Shown: positions 1 to 8,894 of the stretch, piece by piece | Numbering within the stretch: the stretch's first letter is position 1 | Layout of the letters: each line of letters begins with the position of its first letter | Assembly (NCBI RefSeq): GCF_020687385.1 | Contig: NZ_JAJEQM010000016.1 | Location: forward strand, 21,849-85,848 | Direction of reading: 5' to 3' | From: Hominilimicola fabiformis | GTDB lineage: Bacteria > Bacillota > Clostridia > UBA1381 | Length of the DNA: 64,000 nucleotides | Notes under the pieces: model-generated | What the model was told of the DNA's origin: nothing | Database searches by the model: none | The model's input: only the letters and a program-made list of their open reading frames with translations | Translations under genes and position numbers: made by a program

Positions 1-1
1 A

Positions 2-859
2 GATAGTAAGTTTACTGACAGTGATATAACAGATTGGACACAGACAGGCACAGATACGGCGACACTTACTTTAGACAGTGACAATAACCGTATTTTATAC
101 AATCCTGAAAAGCCAGGTGCTGAATACAGTGCAGAAAAGACTTTTGCCGTGAAAGATAATGCTATTGTAACTTATGATGTTGATTGGTATTTCGGAAGTG
201 CAGTAGGCAGAGATGGTAACTTTGAATATCTTCAAATCGGTAATATTCGTCTTGGCTGGACAAACGGCTATAAGATGTTCCTAAGCACAGACGGCGGAGC
301 AACATGGCTTGACAGCGACAGTGACGGCACAAATGACAGCATATTCAACGGTGCAAATCAAACATACACTAAGAATGTTAAAGTGACGGTTAATACTGCT
401 ACAGGTGTAGCATCACTTTGGTTTGACGGAACAAAAGTAGACGATTATACTACAGAAAACGCGGCAAATGCTGTTAAATTCGGATTTACTCGCGCCGGTG
501 CGGCACCTAACTGGGCTGTTCCGAACGGTATCGACAGAATTAAAGTGTCACAATTTGTTCAAGGTGAAGAACCGCTTGAATTTTCAGAAGTGAAAGTAAG
601 CGGAAAAGACGATAAGACTGCTACGGTAACATATGCGGTTGTTGATGAAGATGTTGATGACATTTCATTGATAGGTGCATTGTATGACAAGGACGGTAAA
701 CTTGTTGAAATCAAGACAGTTCCTGTTGCCAATGTTGAAAAAGGCAAATATTTGAACAGTGAAATTGTTTTTGAAAACAGTATCAAAGAAAAAAATTTGA
801 AAGTATTTATGTGGAATTCGCTTGGCAGTATGACAGCACTTTGCGAAAATGCTCAATAA
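2..859 (+). CDS. C-terminal part of a secreted/exported multidomain protein (5' truncated by window)
   Basis: The reading frame is open from the first bases of the window, so the gene starts upstream; the GTG at 149 is an internal Val codon. The visible 285 residues are rich in Asp, Gly, Thr and aromatic residues, typical of an extracellular beta-sandwich (a possible concanavalin-like or carbohydrate-binding domain, roughly the first 180 residues, ending near IDRIKVSQF). It is followed by a terminal module of about 95 residues that ends with KVFMWNSLGSMTAL; endings of this kind recur in Clostridia polysaccharide-degrading exoproteins (from memory of such families). No catalytic motif is visible, so an enzyme function cannot be assigned. 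A strong terminator follows directly. Confidence 0.7.
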   Translation, partial: DSKFTDSDITDWTQTGTDTATLTLDSDNNRILYNPEKPGAEYSAEKTFAVKDNAIVTYDVDWYFGSAVGRDGNFEYLQIGNIRLGWTNGYKMFLSTDGGATWLDSDSDGTNDSIFNGANQTYTKNVKVTVNTATGVASLWFDGTKVDDYTTENAANAVKFGFTRAGAAPNWAVPNGIDRIKVSQFVQGEEPLEFSEVKVSGKDDKTATVTYAVVDEDVDDISLIGALYDKDGKLVEIKTVPVANVEKGKYLNSEIVFENSIKEKNLKVFMWNSLGSMTALCENAQ

Positions 860-872
860 CAAATTTAAAAAC

Positions 873-906
873 AAAAATCGCAGACTATAAGGTCTGCGAT
901 TTTTTT
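873..906 (+). terminator. Rho-independent terminator, shared by convergent genes
   Basis: A perfect 9-bp stem (877-885 with 892-900), loop of six bases, and T-run from 900. It ends the exoprotein transcript. The 3' end of the convergent Spo0E-like gene (stop at 885-887) lies inside the left arm; the A-run on its far side can serve as the T-run for that transcript. Confidence 0.9.
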
Positions 907-1031
907 AATGTGTTATTCAGTATGTTTTCGAGTTCTATTGCTTTTGATACGACTTCGGGGTCGGAAAGACAATAATTTTTTTCAATTATAAGATTATCAA
1001 AATCTGTTTTCAGTTGTTTAATGTTGTTCAT
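885..1031 (-). CDS. Spo0E-like small protein (48 aa), motif degenerate
   Basis: A 48-residue protein with a well-placed AAAGGAG Shine-Dalgarno seven bases before the ATG. It has the length and the helical-hairpin pattern of Spo0E family aspartyl-phosphate phosphatases (helix 1 around LKTDFDNLIIEKN, turn at LSDPE, helix 2 around SKAIELENIL). Known Spo0E proteins dephosphorylate Spo0A~P through an SQxLD motif in helix 2; here the equivalent positions read AIELE, so the Ser, Gln and Asp are replaced (Asp by Glu). It may be inactive, have another target, or be a chance match. A consensus promoter lies upstream at 1088-1116. The last codons overlap the shared terminator hairpin. Confidence 0.55.
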   Translation of the reverse strand: MNNIKQLKTDFDNLIIEKNYCLSDPEVVSKAIELENILNNTLKKSQTL

Positions 1032-1087
1032 TTATGTATGCTCCTTTCGATTACACGGTTATATATAAACCACTGCTTGTTGTATTT

Positions 1088-1116
1088 ATTTTACAATATA
1101 TGATAAAACTTGTCAA
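1088..1116 (-). promoter_or_regulatory. Sigma-A-type promoter of the Spo0E-like gene
   Basis: On the minus strand: TTGACA (1111-1116), 17-bp spacer, TAAAAT (1088-1093). It is positioned about 55 bases before the start codon of the Spo0E-like gene. Confidence 0.7.
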
Positions 1117-1170
1117 TATATTGTGGTATAAAAGGAGCAACTTTCGTGTTGCAGAAAACGACACAACCGT

Positions 1171-1968
1171 TTAAATTTCATTATCTTTCTTCGCTTTAAC
1201 CTGTAAAACGACAAAAGCTGACACAGCGGCAATCATAAACAGTATTGCAACAAGCTGAGAAATGCCGAGAACATTTGGAATTACATATAATATATAATTC
1301 GGATTTCTCATACCTTCAAGAAACAGTCTGCCGAATGAATACCAGAAAATATAGAAACAAAATACCTGCCCGTCATTCTTTTTTTTGTCACGAATCAGAA
1401 GAAGTATCACAAGTCCGATAACATTCCATATCGATTCATATAAAAATAATGGGTGAACAGGTGTTGCACCGTTTATGGACATACCGAAAAGGCTGTTTGT
1501 TTCACCGCCGTACACTTCGACGTTTACAAAGTTTCCGAAACGTCCGATTGCTTGACCGATAAAAAGACCTGGTGCACATACGTCAAAGACTTTGGCGATA
1601 TTCAGCTTTTTAACCATGCAGTATATAACGGTTGAGATTATTGCACCGATAATACCACCGTAAATAGCAAGTCCGCCGTTCCAGACTTTAAACATATCGG
1701 CTATCGAGTCAAATTCATCGAGTGCGAAAAGCACATAATATATTCTTGCGCCTATTATTCCGAAAATAAGTCCGAACAAGGCGATATCCCATACATTATC
1801 TTTTTTCACACCACGCTTTTCACAAGTTTTATAAACGAAAAATAATCCCAAAAGAAAACCCGAAAGAATGATAAGCGCATACCAATAAATAGGCTTTGAG
1901 CCTATTGAAAATGCGACAGGTGAAATGTTTAGAGAAATACCGAGTTTAGGAAAAGCAATGTTGTTCAT
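1171..1968 (-). CDS. lgt: Prolipoprotein diacylglyceryl transferase Lgt
   Basis: Lgt is an integral membrane enzyme that moves a diacylglyceryl group from phosphatidylglycerol to the lipobox Cys of prelipoproteins. The 265-residue protein has about seven hydrophobic segments and the Lgt signature GRFGNFVNVEVYGGET near residue 140, the WNGGLAIYGGIIG segment near residue 95 (Tyr where E. coli has His103) and the GRLFLEGMR segment near residue 213, whose Arg matches the catalytic/substrate-binding Arg of the family. The ATG at 1968 is chosen because GGAGG lies eight bases upstream; the in-frame ATG at 1974 is only one base from GGAGG. The Shine-Dalgarno is inside the last codons of tex, and the two genes are translationally close, so they are likely one operon. 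Confidence 0.93.
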   Translation of the reverse strand: MNNIAFPKLGISLNISPVAFSIGSKPIYWYALIILSGFLLGLFFVYKTCEKRGVKKDNVWDIALFGLIFGIIGARIYYVLFALDEFDSIADMFKVWNGGLAIYGGIIGAIISTVIYCMVKKLNIAKVFDVCAPGLFIGQAIGRFGNFVNVEVYGGETNSLFGMSINGATPVHPLFLYESIWNVIGLVILLLIRDKKKNDGQVFCFYIFWYSFGRLFLEGMRNPNYILYVIPNVLGISQLVAILFMIAAVSAFVVLQVKAKKDNEI

Positions 1969-1970
1969 AA

Positions 1971-4133
1971 TCATACCTCCTTCATAGTAAGTGAAATACG
2001 TTTTTTCGGTACGTCAACTTCAAGTACACGAACTTTCACAACGTCACCGACTGAAAGTACGTCGGTTGGGTGCTTGATGTATCGGTCGCATATTTGCGAT
2101 ATGTGTACAAGTCCGTCTTGATGAACACCTATATCGACAAATGCACCGAAATCTATAACGTTTCTCACCGTTCCCGTCAGTACCATATCCGGTTTTAAGT
2201 CCTCCATTGAGAGAATGTCGCTTCTTAAAACGGGTTGCGGCAATTCTTCACGCGGGTCGCGACCTTTCTTTATAATACTGTCGGCAATGTCTTTTAAAGT
2301 TATTTCACCTATTCCGAGTTCTCCGGCTAATTTATGTGTATTTTCTTTCGACAGACGTTGCTTTAAATCCGCAACTGTGCCGTCTTGAACGTCTTGTTCG
2401 GTATATCCCATATGTTTAAGCAGCTGCGCGGCGGCTTTGTAGCTTTCAGGGTGGACGGAGGTGTTGTCAAGGACGTTGTCACCGTCTGTTATACGCAAGA
2501 AACCTGCGCACTGCTCAAATGCTTTTGCACCGAGTTTTGGCACTTTCAAAAGTTCTTTTCTTGTATTGAATTTACCGTTTTCTTCGCGATATGTGATTAT
2601 GTTTTTTGAAACGGTTTTGTTAATTCCGGCAACATATGCAAGCAGTGACGGAGAGGCGGTGTTAAGGTCGACACCGACACTGTTTACACAATTTTCAACC
2701 ACTCCTCCGAGTGCCTCACCAAGTCGCTTTTGGTTCATATCGTGCTGATACTGTCCGACACCGATTGACTTAGGGTCAATTTTTACAAGCTCTGCAAGCG
2801 GGTCTTGCACACGTCTTGCTATTGAAACGGCACTTCTGAGTGCAACGTCATACTGCGGAAATTCTTCGGTTGCAAGCTTTGACGCACTGTAAACAGACGC
2901 ACCTGCCTCGTTTGTCATAATGTAAAATACTTCTCGGTCAATTTCTTTTAAAAGGTCGGAAATAAATATTTCACTTTCCTTTGAGGCTGTTCCGTTACCG
3001 ATTGAAATTAAGTTTACGTTGTTTCCTAAAATCATATCCGTAAGAATTTTCTTAGCCTTGTCTTTGTCGTGGTTAGGTAATGTGCAGTAAACAACGTTGG
3101 TGTCAAGGACTTTGCCTGTTTCGTCCACAACCGCGACTTTGCACCCGGTTCTGTAACCGGGGTCAAAGCCCATAACGATTTTATCCTTAATAGGCGGTTG
3201 CAATAAAAGTCCCGAAAGATTTTGATTGAATACCTTTATTGATGCCTCCTCGGCATTTTCCGTAAGCATATTGCGTATTTCTGTTGATATGGACGGCGCG
3301 ATGAGTCGTTTATAACTGTCCTCAGCGGCAAGTTTGACGTACTTTGTAGACGGTGATTCGTGTTTTGGAGTAAGTCGTCTGAAAAGATAGTTTGTGATTT
3401 TTTCTTCGTCAATATCAATTTTTACCGATAAAAATCCTTCTTTTTCGCCACGATTTATCGCAAGCAATCTGTGGTTTGCAAGTTTTTTTATTGGTTCGGC
3501 AAAATCATAGTAAAGACGGTATACACTGTCGTCTTCTGTTGACGCTTTTGAAACCAAAAGACCAAAGTCGATTGTTTTTTGACGAATATCTTTTCTGTAT
3601 TCGGGGTTATCACTGATTTCTTCGGCGATTATGTCCATAGCACCGGCCATTGCGTCCTCACTGCTTTCAACATCTTTTTCGGCGTCGATAAAATCAAGCG
3701 AAATACTTTCTATATTATCATTCGGATTTTGTGCAAGGATAATTTCGGCAAGCGGTGCCAGTCCTTTCTCTTTTGCGATAGTCGCTCTTGTGCGGCGTTT
3801 TGGTCTGAACGGACGGTATATATCCTCAAGTTCCGATAATGTTACGGCATTTTCGATTGATTTTGCGATTTCAACGGTCAAATTTTCTTGCTCGTCAATC
3901 AAACGCAATATTTCTTCTTTTTTATCTTCAAGGTTACGTAAATATGAAAGTCTGTCGTAAAAATCTCGTAATATTTCATCACTTAGAGAGCCTGTTGCCT
4001 CTTTTCTGTAACGGGCAATGAAAGGAATTGTGTTTCCGTCATCAATCAGTTTTACAGTGTTTGTAACCTGTTCGGGGCGTAAGTTAAATTCAGACGTAAG
4101 CTGATTTATGATTTTTTCTTCTGATTTTTCCAT
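1971..4133 (-). CDS. tex: Tex-family S1 RNA-binding transcription accessory protein
   Basis: A 720-residue cytoplasmic nucleic-acid-binding protein of the Tex/YhgF family, implicated in transcription and tolerance to stress. Visible in order: an N-terminal HTH/helical region with the family motif PFIARYRKEATG (about residues 37-48), a YqgF/RNase-H-like domain beginning at VMGFDPGYRTG (about residue 322), helix-hairpin-helix repeats around GVDLNTASPSLLAYVAGI (about 490), and a C-terminal S1 domain (about 645-718, GTVRNVIDFGAFVDIG). The start at 4133 has GGAGG eight bases upstream and matches the family N-terminus; an in-frame extension to 4289 is AT-rich, hydrophobic and lacks homology. It is followed without a gap by lgt. 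Confidence 0.95.
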   Translation of the reverse strand: MEKSEEKIINQLTSEFNLRPEQVTNTVKLIDDGNTIPFIARYRKEATGSLSDEILRDFYDRLSYLRNLEDKKEEILRLIDEQENLTVEIAKSIENAVTLSELEDIYRPFRPKRRTRATIAKEKGLAPLAEIILAQNPNDNIESISLDFIDAEKDVESSEDAMAGAMDIIAEEISDNPEYRKDIRQKTIDFGLLVSKASTEDDSVYRLYYDFAEPIKKLANHRLLAINRGEKEGFLSVKIDIDEEKITNYLFRRLTPKHESPSTKYVKLAAEDSYKRLIAPSISTEIRNMLTENAEEASIKVFNQNLSGLLLQPPIKDKIVMGFDPGYRTGCKVAVVDETGKVLDTNVVYCTLPNHDKDKAKKILTDMILGNNVNLISIGNGTASKESEIFISDLLKEIDREVFYIMTNEAGASVYSASKLATEEFPQYDVALRSAVSIARRVQDPLAELVKIDPKSIGVGQYQHDMNQKRLGEALGGVVENCVNSVGVDLNTASPSLLAYVAGINKTVSKNIITYREENGKFNTRKELLKVPKLGAKAFEQCAGFLRITDGDNVLDNTSVHPESYKAAAQLLKHMGYTEQDVQDGTVADLKQRLSKENTHKLAGELGIGEITLKDIADSIIKKGRDPREELPQPVLRSDILSMEDLKPDMVLTGTVRNVIDFGAFVDIGVHQDGLVHISQICDRYIKHPTDVLSVGDVVKVRVLEVDVPKKRISLTMKEV

Positions 4134-4410
4134 TATGTATATCCTCCAAAAAATAATGTTTTGCTTTGAAATTATTCTGTAACAATTCTGCAAATGAATT
4201 TTAAAAATTCTATTCACAAACTGAAATATTTGTGATATAATAGTAACAACCACAATATATAGTGTGCAATTATGTAAACTCAACACCAAATATATATGTG
4301 ATTAAAAATGCAGTTAAGCTAATTATATCCCATTTAGCTTAATTTTACAAGCAAAACAGTAAAATGAGTTAAAATGAGATGTACAAGCTGAAAAAAATAC
4401 AAAAAACCTA

Positions 4411-4439
4411 TTGCACTTTTGATTGATTTAAGGTAAAAT
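4411..4439 (+). promoter_or_regulatory. dcw cluster promoter (PmraZ)
   Basis: TTGCAC (4411-4416), 17-bp spacer, TAAAAT (4434-4439). Transcription would start near 4446, inside the MraZ box array, about 90 bases before mraZ. Confidence 0.75.
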
Positions 4440-4493
4440 GGAGTTAATGGGAGCGAATTGGAGCGTTTGGGGTGACAAACGGTCAAATTGGAG
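4439..4493 (+). promoter_or_regulatory. MraZ operator: helically phased TGGRG boxes
   Basis: Five TGG(A/G)-type boxes at 4439 (TGGAG), 4448 (TGGGA), 4459 (TGGAG), 4468 (TGGGG) and 4489 (TGGAG), at 9, 11, 9 and 21 bp intervals, that is, on one face of the helix. Known MraZ proteins bind arrays of TGGG-type direct repeats with about 10-bp period upstream of their own gene. The array overlaps the last base of the -10 and the expected transcription start, which fits autorepression. Confidence 0.75.
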
Positions 4494-4535
4494 AGAGTAA
4501 CCCATAAATCAATAAAAAGGCAGGTGACATTGAAT

Positions 4536-4979
4536 ATGGTAAATTTTGTTGACGAATATCCGCGTCAGCTTGACGAGCGCGGAAGAATTATCTTGCCTGC
4601 CAAAGTTAGAGAAAATATGTCCGAAACAGTGTACGTTACACGTTCAATGTCAGATAAATGCCTTCAATTATACACACAAGAGGAATGGGATAAGATTTCT
4701 GAAAAGATTAATCAACTCCCAACTGCCACAGACAGAAATGCTGCGGCTTTTGTACGTTTGTTTTTCGGTAAGGCTACTTCAGCCGTTATAGACAAGCAAG
4801 GCAGAGTGCCAATCGCAAAGCGTCTGATGGAATATGCTAATCTGAAAAAAGATGTTGTGCTTGTAGGTGCAAACACACGTCTTGAAATATGGGACAGTGA
4901 AGAATGGGATAGATACCAAGATGAACTTTCAGACGATATTATGATGGACGGAATATTAAATTACGGACTTAATATTTGA
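4536..4979 (+). CDS. mraZ: Transcriptional regulator MraZ
   Basis: MraZ is a ring-forming, AbrB-fold DNA-binding protein that regulates its own dcw operon. The 147-residue product shows the two tandem SpoVT/AbrB-like halves with the conserved turns LDERGRIILPAKVR (about residues 12-25) and IDKQGRVPIAKRL (about 87-99). The start is set at ATG 4536, with AGGCAGGTGA upstream; a TTG at 4530 is the alternative. It is the first gene of the plus-strand dcw cluster, with its probable operator immediately upstream. Confidence 0.93.
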   Translation: MVNFVDEYPRQLDERGRIILPAKVRENMSETVYVTRSMSDKCLQLYTQEEWDKISEKINQLPTATDRNAAAFVRLFFGKATSAVIDKQGRVPIAKRLMEYANLKKDVVLVGANTRLEIWDSEEWDRYQDELSDDIMMDGILNYGLNI

Positions 4980-5036
4980 TTTGAGGTTGTCGATAAAGTG
5001 TTGACGGTTCAAAAAATTAATTGAAAGGGAATCAAA

Positions 5037-5969
5037 ATGAAATTTAAACATATTTCAGTATTGTTTGGGGAAAGTATTGACGCGCTGAATATTAAACCGA
5101 ACGGTATATATGCAGACGGCACACTCGGCGGCGGCGGACATTCGCACGGTATTTTGTCAACAAACGATTCGTGCCGACTTATCGGTATAGACCAAGACAA
5201 AGAGGCTATTGCGGCGGCAAAGGAACGTCTTAAAGAATTTGACGGCAGAGTGACGTTCGTAAATCGCAATTTCAGCGAGATTAAGGATATTTTATCAGAA
5301 CTTGATATTGATGAAATTGACGGTGCGGTACTTGATTTGGGCGTGAGTTCATATCAGCTCGATAATGCCGAAAGAGGTTTCAGCTATATGCACGATGCCG
5401 CTCTTGACATGAGAATGAATACGTCTTCGCCGAAATCGGCATATGACGTTGTAAATTCATATTCATGTGAGGAATTGATGCGTATTTTTTATGACTACGG
5501 CGAAGAAAAGTGGTCAAAGCGTATTGCGGAATTTATTTGTGAAAAACGTAAAACAAAGCCTGTTGAAACAACATTTGAACTTGTTGAAATCATAAAGGCG
5601 GCAATACCGAAAAAAGCCCGTATGGAAGGCGGACATCCTGCAAAGAGAGTGTTCCAGGCGATAAGAATTGAAGTCAATAACGAACTCGGAATATTGGAAA
5701 ATGCTATTAAAGACTTTGTGTCAAGCATAAAATCTGGCGGGAGATTGGCGATTATAACGTTCCATTCACTTGAGGACAGAATTGTCAAAAAAACATTTCA
5801 GGATTTGGCAAGGGGTTGCACTTGTCCGAAAGAATTTCCGGTATGCGTATGCGGCAAGAAACCGGAAATTAAAATTATTTCAAGGAAACCGATTTTACCG
5901 TCGGAAGAAGAACTTGAATATAATTCACGTTCAAAAAGTGCAAAATTGAGAATTGCCGAAAAATTATAG
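5037..5969 (+). CDS. rsmH: 16S rRNA (cytosine(1402)-N4)-methyltransferase RsmH
   Basis: SAM-dependent methyltransferase (MraW) that modifies C1402 of 16S rRNA in the ribosomal P site. The 310 residues match the usual length. Visible: the SAM-binding glycine motif [10 protein letters not shown] near residue 28, [18 protein letters not shown] near residue 98, the helical insert domain, and [13 protein letters not shown] near residue 240. GAAAGGGA lies before the ATG at 5037. It is the second dcw gene as in most Firmicutes. Confidence 0.96.
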   Translation: MKFKHISVLFGESIDALNIKPNGIYADGTLGGGGHSHGILSTNDSCRLIGIDQDKEAIAAAKERLKEFDGRVTFVNRNFSEIKDILSELDIDEIDGAVLDLGVSSYQLDNAERGFSYMHDAALDMRMNTSSPKSAYDVVNSYSCEELMRIFYDYGEEKWSKRIAEFICEKRKTKPVETTFELVEIIKAAIPKKARMEGGHPAKRVFQAIRIEVNNELGILENAIKDFVSSIKSGGRLAIITFHSLEDRIVKKTFQDLARGCTCPKEFPVCVCGKKPEIKIISRKPILPSEEELEYNSRSKSAKLRIAEKL

Positions 5970-6004
5970 GATAGGCTAAAGGATAATTAAGGGAGAGAAT
6001 TATT

Positions 6005-6526
6005 GTGGAATACGGAAATTTGGCATATAAATTGCCGGAACAGTATGATGAACCGATAAAAAAGAGAAAACCACAAAAGAGAAAAGAGAAAACAGTTAAT
6101 ACCACAGCAGTCAGTAACAAGAGGAATCATGAACAAATGCAGTATAAGAGAACAATTTTTCGTGGAATATGCGTGACAGTGCTTTTGGCTGTATCAGCAG
6201 GATTTATGATTTCAAAATTCGTTGCTGTGAATGAAATGAACCAGCAGGTTGCGTCACTTAAAAGTCAGCTTACAACGCTTGAATCAGCAACAAGTCAGAT
6301 GGTTTTTGATCTTGAACAGAGTGTTGACCTTACAAAAATTGAAAAAGAGGCAACAACAAGATTGGGTATGCAAAGACCTGAAAAGTATCAGACAATATAT
6401 GTAAACGTAAAGCAAGAGGATATGACAGAGAAAACTGCCGGTGAAGTAGAGGGGTTTGGACACGGTATTGTGTCTGTATTGAAAAAGATTGGTGGTAATA
6501 TTGTACAATTTTTCAGCATAAAATAA
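6005..6526 (+). CDS. ftsL: FtsL/DivIC-like septum protein
   Basis: A 173-residue bitopic membrane protein: a basic cytoplasmic N-terminus of about 55 residues (KKRKPQKRKEK), one membrane segment (about 58-77), a short heptad coiled coil (MNQQVASLKSQLTTLESA, about 80-98) and an extracytoplasmic tail with LTKIEKEATTRLGM, the conserved region of FtsL/DivIC proteins. In the divisome FtsL recruits and activates the FtsW-PBP pair. GTG at 6005 is used with GGGAGAG upstream. Sequence conservation in this family is low, so the call rests on topology, the motif and the position between rsmH and the pbp gene. Confidence 0.85.
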   Translation: MEYGNLAYKLPEQYDEPIKKRKPQKRKEKTVNTTAVSNKRNHEQMQYKRTIFRGICVTVLLAVSAGFMISKFVAVNEMNQQVASLKSQLTTLESATSQMVFDLEQSVDLTKIEKEATTRLGMQRPEKYQTIYVNVKQEDMTEKTAGEVEGFGHGIVSVLKKIGGNIVQFFSIK

Positions 6527-6599
6527 AAATGGACTTCTATAATTATAAAATTATGAAAAATGTACATTTATTAAAGTATTAAAAGGAATTGATAAATTA

Positions 6600-8873
6600 A
6601 TGAAACCATCATTAAATGAAATTAAAAAGAAAACGATATTTATGGTGTGTATCGTTGCTGTACTGCTTGCGTTGCTTGTTTTGCGAGTGGCATATTGGCA
6701 GATAATAAGAGGTGACGAGCTTTCGAGCAAGGCAAAGGCACAACAGCAGGGCAGCAGTATTGTTACAGCGTCAAGAGGAGACATTTACGACCGTAACGGT
6801 AAGGTGCTTGCGGAAAGTGCAACGGTAAACACACTTATTTGCAATCCTAAGGATATTGAGGCGGACGGTGACAGTGAAGTAATCGCCGCAAGATTGGCTC
6901 CTGTTTTGAATATGGATCAAAACGAAATCCTTAAGATTATAACAAAAAATTCAAGATACCAAGTTATAAAAAAACGTCTTACGAACGAACAGACCGAGGC
7001 GGTAAAAAAATTAAGAGATTCAGATGTTGACGCAACGATTGCAAAAGCATTTAAAGGGGTATATTTTGAAAATGATTCAAAGAGATATTATCCGTTCAAC
7101 GTTGCACCGCATATTTTGGGATTTACGGGATATGACAATAACGGTTTGCAGGGAATTGAACTTACTTTCGACGATGAGCTTATGGGGCGTAACGGAAGTA
7201 TAGAAACTAATCAGTCGGCAAAGGGTACAACACTTAAAGACCAACAAAATGAGTATTTGAACAGTTCTCAAAACGGTGATGACGTTGTGCTTACGATTGA
7301 TGAAACAATCCAGCATTTCCTTGAAAAGCACCTTGAAGAAGCGGTTACGGAAAACAAGCTTAAAGAGGGTGCGGCAGGTATTATTATGAACCCGAAAACG
7401 GGCGAAATACTTGCAATGGCAACTAAGCCTGATTTTGACGTAAATAATCCGTATGATATTGACCAGTTTGAAAAATATGCGATAGATTTGGGATATGATA
7501 CATCAGATGACACAAGTGACGATCCCGATGCAACACCGAAACCGACAGAAGATCCGAATAATTTAAGTGACGAGGCCATTGCGAAAATAAGAAATAAAAT
7601 GTGGAGAAACAAGGTTATTTCGGATACATATGAACCGGGCTCGACATTTAAGATTATTACTGCGGCGGCGGCTTTGGAAGAACACGTTGTAGACCTTAAT
7701 TCAACATTCTATTGTCCGGGATTTAAGATTGTTGCCGACAGAAAAATCGGTTGTGCAAACAAGAGCGGTCACGGCGCTCAAACATTTGTAGAGGGTGTAA
7801 GAAACTCTTGTAACCCTGTATTTATGGAATTGGGCGAAAGACTTGGGTATGAGAAATTTATGGAATATTTCACTGCATTCGGTCTTACCGAAAAGACAAA
7901 CGTCGAACTTGTCGGCGAGGCGTCAAGTATTTATTACCACAATAAAATGAGTGAAGTCGATATTGCGACAAGTTCATTCGGTCAAGGTTTCCAAATAACA
8001 CCGATTCAGCTTGTAACAGCCGTTTCGGCGGTTATCAACGGCGGTGAAAGAATGAAACCGCAGATTGTAAAGGAAATCAGAAACTCAAACGGAATTTTGA
8101 AAACGTATGAGCCGGAGGTTATAAGCCGAGTTATTTCGGAAGAAACATCTCAGCAAATGAGAGAAATTCTTGAATCGGTTGTATCGTTGCCGACATCAAC
8201 AGGTAAAAATGCGTATGTAAAAGGTTGCCGTATCGGAGGTAAAACAGGTACTTCGGAAAAAGGTAACCGTGACGAAGAAAAACGTATTGCGTCATTTATC
8301 GGTTTTGCTCCTGCAAACGATCCGGAAATAGTGTGTCTTATAATGCTTGACGAACCACAGGTTGATAACAAATACGGCGGTACAATAGCCGCACCTTTGG
8401 CAGGTGAAGTTATTGAAGATGTACTAAACTATCTCGGTGTTGAAAAGCAGTACACAGAAAATGAAGAACCTGACGTTAAGCAGGAAATACCTGACGTTAG
8501 AACAATGGATTTGACAGAGGCGAAGAAAGCCATTGTTGACAAAAAGTTGAATGTTCAAGTGAGAGGTGACGGTGATACGGTAGTTGACCAGCTTCCGAAA
8601 CCGGGTACAATGCTTAACGAAGATTCAACGGTAATATTATATACAGAAGAAATTGACAAAACACATACGGTAACAGTACCTAATCTTAAAGGAATGTCCG
8701 TGGATAATGCGAAATATACTCTTGAAATGAGCGGACTGAACTTTGAGATTGTCGGTGCGGGACACAGTGAAGTGTCGAGTGCGTATGCGGTAAATCAGAG
8801 CATAGCGGCAGGCGAAGAGGTTACACCTGCGACAGTAATAGGCGTGGAATTCCGCCAAGTAACTTCAGACTAA
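6600..8873 (+). CDS. Class B penicillin-binding protein (FtsI/SpoVD type) with two PASTA domains
   Basis: Peptidoglycan DD-transpeptidase for septal or spore-cortex cross-linking. The 757 residues show one N-terminal membrane anchor (about 11-31), the PBP dimerisation domain (SRGDIYDRNG near 57), and the transpeptidase domain with the active-site STFK (Ser near 348), SCN (near 403) and KTGTS (near 548) motifs. Two C-terminal PASTA domains follow (about 620-682 and 688-755). A low-complexity Asp/Thr/Pro insert lies near residues 300-322. RBS AAAAGGA precedes ATG 6600. It sits between ftsL and murE; whether it is the vegetative FtsI or the sporulation SpoVD cannot be decided here because only one copy is visible. 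Confidence 0.93.
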   Translation: MKPSLNEIKKKTIFMVCIVAVLLALLVLRVAYWQIIRGDELSSKAKAQQQGSSIVTASRGDIYDRNGKVLAESATVNTLICNPKDIEADGDSEVIAARLAPVLNMDQNEILKIITKNSRYQVIKKRLTNEQTEAVKKLRDSDVDATIAKAFKGVYFENDSKRYYPFNVAPHILGFTGYDNNGLQGIELTFDDELMGRNGSIETNQSAKGTTLKDQQNEYLNSSQNGDDVVLTIDETIQHFLEKHLEEAVTENKLKEGAAGIIMNPKTGEILAMATKPDFDVNNPYDIDQFEKYAIDLGYDTSDDTSDDPDATPKPTEDPNNLSDEAIAKIRNKMWRNKVISDTYEPGSTFKIITAAAALEEHVVDLNSTFYCPGFKIVADRKIGCANKSGHGAQTFVEGVRNSCNPVFMELGERLGYEKFMEYFTAFGLTEKTNVELVGEASSIYYHNKMSEVDIATSSFGQGFQITPIQLVTAVSAVINGGERMKPQIVKEIRNSNGILKTYEPEVISRVISEETSQQMREILESVVSLPTSTGKNAYVKGCRIGGKTGTSEKGNRDEEKRIASFIGFAPANDPEIVCLIMLDEPQVDNKYGGTIAAPLAGEVIEDVLNYLGVEKQYTENEEPDVKQEIPDVRTMDLTEAKKAIVDKKLNVQVRGDGDTVVDQLPKPGTMLNEDSTVILYTEEIDKTHTVTVPNLKGMSVDNAKYTLEMSGLNFEIVGAGHSEVSSAYAVNQSIAAGEEVTPATVIGVEFRQVTSD

Positions 8874-8894
8874 TAGGACAGGGGGAAATATCAA

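Larger units (their letters stand above)
4134..4535. promoter_or_regulatory. Intergenic control region between tex and mraZ
   Basis: About 400 bases without a gene. It holds an upstream plus-strand promoter candidate (TTCACA 4213-4218, 17 bp, TATAAT 4236-4241), an AT-rich 9-bp hairpin (4314-4322 with 4334-4342) followed by TTTT that could stop or pause transcripts from it, the main mraZ promoter at 4411-4439 and the MraZ box array. The tex ribosome binding site is at its left edge. No clear minus-strand promoter for tex is seen. Confidence 0.5.

Noticed and set aside
1137..1152. Terminator for lgt at GCAAC/GTTGC
   Set aside because: Stem of only five base pairs and a poor T-run (CCTTTTAT); too weak to list.
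4134..4289. Upstream in-frame extension of tex to 4289
   Set aside because: AT-rich, hydrophobic, no RBS and not part of the Tex family; the start at 4133 has GGAGG at proper spacing.
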